This document shows, in pieces, positions 61,621 to 64,000 of a stretch of 64,000 nt of DNA. The notes beneath the pieces are model-generated. The model worked only from the letters and a program-made list of their open reading frames with translations, did not search any database and was not told the DNA's origin. Each line of letters starts with the position of its first letter. Within the stretch, counting starts at the first letter, position 1. Made by a program: the position numbers and the translations under genes. Source of the DNA: Vibrio nitrifigilis (lineage in GTDB: Bacteria; Pseudomonadota; Gammaproteobacteria; Enterobacterales; Vibrionaceae). The stretch covers positions 992,001 to 1,056,000 of the forward strand of contig NZ_JADPMR010000004.1 in NCBI RefSeq assembly GCF_015686695.1, read 5' to 3'.

Positions 61621-61636
61621 AGGTACAATGTTTGCA
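61621..61636 (+). promoter_or_regulatory. Sigma-54 promoter for nifB-fdxN-nifQ
   Basis: AGGTACAATGTTTGCA keeps GG-N10-GC exactly with a perfect TTGCA. Predicted start near 61648, 27 bases before the nifB ATG. Confidence 0.75.
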
Positions 61637-61674
61637 CTCTGATCCCTATTACTTACACCGGAAAAGAGGTCGAC

Positions 61675-63060
61675 ATGGAAAGTCCTTCTCATACAAGCTG
61701 TTCAGAGCATTCTAATAACGACAATATTCACCACTTTTTTAGCAAAGATGTCCAAAATCAAATTGCACAGCATCCATGTTATTCAAAGCAAGCCCATCAG
61801 TACGCGCGGATGCATTTACCTGTCGCCCCTGCCTGTAATATCCAATGCAATTATTGCAATCGCAAATACGACTGCAGCAACGAATCTCGCCCAGGTGTGG
61901 TTTCACAAGTTATGGATACTGCCTACGCATTACGCCAATTCAAAGCGATAAAACGTCGTGCACCAAACTTAACCGTGGTCGGTATCGCTGGGCCTGGTGA
62001 TGCTCTGGCTAATCCCAAAATGACATTTGCGACATTAGCGCAGATCAAAAATACCGATCCTAAAGCTCAATTATGCATTTCAACCAACGGGTTAGCATTG
62101 GAAGAACATGTCGATTCGCTCGTCGAACTCGGTGTGCACCATCTTACTATCACCATTAACTGCACTGATCCTGATGTCGGGGCAAAAATCTATCCTTGGA
62201 TTTTTCATGATCATCGTCGTATTAAAGGGCGAGAAGCGGCCGAAGTGTTAATCAAACATCAATTTGCAGGTTTACGTAAAGCCGCAGCCGCGGGGCTTTT
62301 AGTGAAAGTGAATACCGTATTAATTCCTGGTGTAAACGATGAACATATCCAAGAAGTAGCCGAAGCCGTCAAAGCCAATGGTGCATTGTTACATAACATT
62401 ATGCCGCTCATATCGGACCCGAGCCACGGTACTTATTTTGGACTGAGCGGCCAACGTGGCCCAACCGATGATGAGCTGCAACAAGCTCGACAAAACTCAG
62501 GCAGTTTCATGCCACAGATGACGCATTGCCAACAATGCCGTGCCGACGCAGTCGGAATGCTAGCGGATAATCATGGTACACAAGGCTGCTCTTCACATCA
62601 CGATGATGAGGCCGCGACGACTGTAGACAAACCCCATAATGCCTCAGAACAACCCACTCAAGAAAAACCTTATTTGGTCGCAGTAGCCAGTGATGGTAGC
62701 GAGCACATTACGACTCACTTTGGCCACGCGGTTCAATTTGAAATTTATCAATATAGCAGTGAGCAGCAGCAATTCTTACTGCGTGAAAAACGCGATGTGG
62801 GTCTTTATTGTAAAGGTAAGTCCGACTGCCCAGATGAGGAAGAAAAGAACGCTGTTATTGAAACGGTCGCTGATTGCCAAGTATTACTTTGTTCAAGAAT
62901 TGGCATAACACCATGGCGAGAACTGGAAAAACGCGGGGTGACACCAAATATCGATTTTGCCTTTAAACCAATTGTCGATGCTCTTCTTTACCTTGCTAAA
63001 GAATTCAACGCAGAACCTTCTATCAAGCCACAATCAACTGAACGGAGAGAACTGCTATGA
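61675..63060 (+). CDS. nifB: FeMo-cofactor synthesis protein NifB
   Basis: A 461-residue radical SAM enzyme that builds NifB-co, the 8Fe-9S-C core of nitrogenase cofactors. The radical SAM cysteines are in APACNIQCNYCNRKYDC; additional cysteines in CQQCRADAVGML and the histidine near residue 40 help bind K1/K2 clusters. From about residue 335, after a His/Glu-rich linker, a NifX-like domain follows (VAVASDGSEHITTHFGHAVQFEIY), so it is the two-domain type. AAAAGAGGT is the ribosome site. Its stop overlaps the next gene by 4 bp. Confidence 0.97.
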   Translation: MESPSHTSCSEHSNNDNIHHFFSKDVQNQIAQHPCYSKQAHQYARMHLPVAPACNIQCNYCNRKYDCSNESRPGVVSQVMDTAYALRQFKAIKRRAPNLTVVGIAGPGDALANPKMTFATLAQIKNTDPKAQLCISTNGLALEEHVDSLVELGVHHLTITINCTDPDVGAKIYPWIFHDHRRIKGREAAEVLIKHQFAGLRKAAAAGLLVKVNTVLIPGVNDEHIQEVAEAVKANGALLHNIMPLISDPSHGTYFGLSGQRGPTDDELQQARQNSGSFMPQMTHCQQCRADAVGMLADNHGTQGCSSHHDDEAATTVDKPHNASEQPTQEKPYLVAVASDGSEHITTHFGHAVQFEIYQYSSEQQQFLLREKRDVGLYCKGKSDCPDEEEKNAVIETVADCQVLLCSRIGITPWRELEKRGVTPNIDFAFKPIVDALLYLAKEFNAEPSIKPQSTERRELL

Positions 63061-63317
63061 GTTTTGCCATTACCGATAAGTGCGTGGGATGCCACGCCTG
63101 CTTTCTTGTTTGCCCGAATCATGCTGTTTACCAAGACCCCGAGGTATCCCGACAATTTCGTATTCATCCCAAACGCTGTGATCAATGCGAAGGCCACTAT
63201 GAAGAATCACAATGTGCGAGTATTTGTCCCGTTGAAGAAGCCATTGTTGATGGGTTTAAGCATCCTTTAAATCCGGTGGGAAGTTTGCAACCAGAACAAA
63301 TTGGGAGGGATTCATGA
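63057..63317 (+). CDS. fdxN: Nitrogen-fixation ferredoxin FdxN
   Basis: An 86-residue 2[4Fe-4S] ferredoxin. First cluster motif CVGCHACFLVCPNH; second, with an insertion, CDQCEGHYEESQCASICPVE, the arrangement seen in FdxN-type ferredoxins beside nifB. In Azotobacter, FdxN helps NifB activity. ATGA overlaps with both nifB and nifQ show tight coupling. Confidence 0.92.
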   Translation: MSFAITDKCVGCHACFLVCPNHAVYQDPEVSRQFRIHPKRCDQCEGHYEESQCASICPVEEAIVDGFKHPLNPVGSLQPEQIGRDS

Positions 63318-63841
63318 TCAATGTGTATGAACAATATTGGTACCCAATTATTAACAGTTTCCATCATGGTGAAACCGCACTGACACCTCATATAGGCTTG
63401 AGCACCGCAGAATACACCGCGTTAGCCGATACCGTGGCGTTACCGCCCATAGACACTCAAGACTTACCGCAATATTCTGCCATTACTTTACGCGACGAAC
63501 TTCTGAGCATGCGTGAGGACGAATTAAACGACTTAACCGATCTACTCACTGATTTTATGAATACTAATCAGCCTTACGCTGAGCAAATGGCGAAGGTGAT
63601 AGCGGTTGCCAGCATGGGAAGCCAACACCTGTGGAAAGATTTAGGCATGCCTGAGCGCCCTCGCCTCAGTCAACTGTTTCACGATTATTTTCCGCAACTG
63701 CACGCCTTAAATAACCGCAACATGCGCTGGAAGCGATTTCTTTATCGCCAAATGTGTGAACGCGGTGGAGACTACGTCTGTCGCTCGCCTAGCTGCGAAA
63801 CCTGCACCAGTTACAATGAATGTTTCGGTGATGAAGTGTAA
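63314..63841 (+). CDS. nifQ: Molybdenum-donor protein NifQ
   Basis: A 175-residue Fe-S protein that gives molybdenum for FeMo-co. The cysteine motif CRSPSCETCTSYNEC (C-x4-C-x2-C-x5-C) lies at the C-terminus, as in the family, preceded by RWKRFLYRQMCERGGDYV. It overlaps fdxN by 4 bp and ends the nifB-fdxN-nifQ operon before a strong hairpin. NifQ suggests a molybdenum nitrogenase. Confidence 0.94.
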   Translation: MINVYEQYWYPIINSFHHGETALTPHIGLSTAEYTALADTVALPPIDTQDLPQYSAITLRDELLSMREDELNDLTDLLTDFMNTNQPYAEQMAKVIAVASMGSQHLWKDLGMPERPRLSQLFHDYFPQLHALNNRNMRWKRFLYRQMCERGGDYVCRSPSCETCTSYNECFGDEV

Positions 63842-63852
63842 TAAAAATATAA

Positions 63853-63896
63853 TTGTCGATCTTCTTGCCTTGTCGTTCAGACAAGAAAATCGACAA
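63853..63896. terminator. Bidirectional terminator after nifQ
   Basis: TTGTCGAT and ATCGACAA enclose an inner CTTGTC...GACAAG stem. It lies between nifQ and the convergent AraC gene; no long T tract on the plus strand, but the stem is strong. Confidence 0.7.
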
Positions 63897-63899
63897 CAT

Positions 63900-64000
63900 T
63901 TACTTTTTCCCAAGAGTCGATAAATAATCTTTTGGGGTTAAGCCAAACCTTTGCTGGAAACGCTGCGAAAATCTCACATCAGATAAATATCCACACTTTT
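63900..64000 (-). CDS. AraC-family regulator, C-terminal end (partial)
   Basis: The last 33 codons of a protein read from beyond the window: KCGYLSDVRFSQRFQQRFGL and then TPKDYLSTLGKK, the second helix-turn-helix and closing F-x-x-x-F-G-x-x-P-x-x-Y pattern of the AraC/XylS family. The stop is at 63900-63902. Its link with nif genes, if any, cannot be judged. Confidence 0.85.
   Translation of the reverse strand, partial: KCGYLSDVRFSQRFQQRFGLTPKDYLSTLGKK

Noticed and set aside
1..64000. tRNA, rRNA or IS transposase genes
   Set aside because: None recognised on either strand.

Overview
The window reads as a piece of a Vibrio (Vibrionaceae) chromosome from a nitrogen-fixing strain. The evidence is a VchIntIA-type chromosomal integron integrase with a cassette array, an adjacent tal-tkt pair (in V. 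cholerae these two genes are neighbours on chromosome 2, so this may be the small chromosome), and a compact nitrogen-fixation block. No rRNA, tRNA, CRISPR array, phage or insertion-sequence transposase was seen. Most long gaps are AT-rich.

Layout. (1) 1-21 kb, metabolism and transport: the start of a probable regulator, tal, tkt, a ketopantoate-reductase-like gene divergent from an XRE regulator, a TrmK-like methyltransferase, a YgiD-type dioxygenase, an OFA-type MFS carrier, a LamB/ScrY-type porin, a large sensory HD-GYP protein, MarR, an APC permease, a second MFS exporter behind an 8-bp tandem repeat, and an iron-type alcohol dehydrogenase. (2) 21-39.5 kb, about 28 small, mostly single-gene units, nearly all on the minus strand (GNAT, Nudix, HAD, VOC, GFA, MOSC, pentapeptide repeat and others). 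The part next to the integrase (about 33.7-39.45 kb) has recognisable attC sites and is an integron cassette array. The part further left has cassette-like genes but no clear attC. (3) 39.4-40.6 kb, the integron platform: attI region, LexA box and intI. (4) 40.8-49.7 kb, ordinary genes: hemB, YciI, LysR, YagU, a PAS-GGDEF protein, LysE, HAD, GST, with two long empty gaps. (5) 49.8-63.9 kb, nitrogen fixation: nifF, then rnfHEGDCBA read leftward, divergent nifLA, an LRR-protein kinase on the opposite strand, then nifB-fdxN-nifQ. A partial AraC regulator ends the window.

How the nif block works. NifL (PAS sensor plus GHKL) and NifA (GAF-AAA+-Fis) form the regulatory pair. I found -24/-12 (sigma-54) promoters with exact GG-N10-GC spacing before rnfA, nifF, nifB and nifL, and TGT-N10-ACA NifA-type sites upstream of the first three. 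Flavodoxin NifF and the Rnf complex would supply low-potential electrons to nitrogenase. NifB, the ferredoxin and NifQ supply NifB-co and molybdenum for FeMo-co. nifHDK is not in this window. The order rnf / nifLA / nifB-fdxN-nifQ resembles the minor nif cluster of Azotobacter and Pseudomonas stutzeri, here with an LRR kinase inserted between nifA and nifB.

Main points for a second look: a 264-bp inverted-repeat element that forms essentially the whole predicted nifF 5' leader; related copies elsewhere with a covarying hairpin; a cassette protein with a RHIM-like amyloid core; two frameshifted cassettes; an HD-GYP receptor with a periplasmic binding domain inserted inside its Cache domain; and an arginine-proline-rich tail on RnfC.
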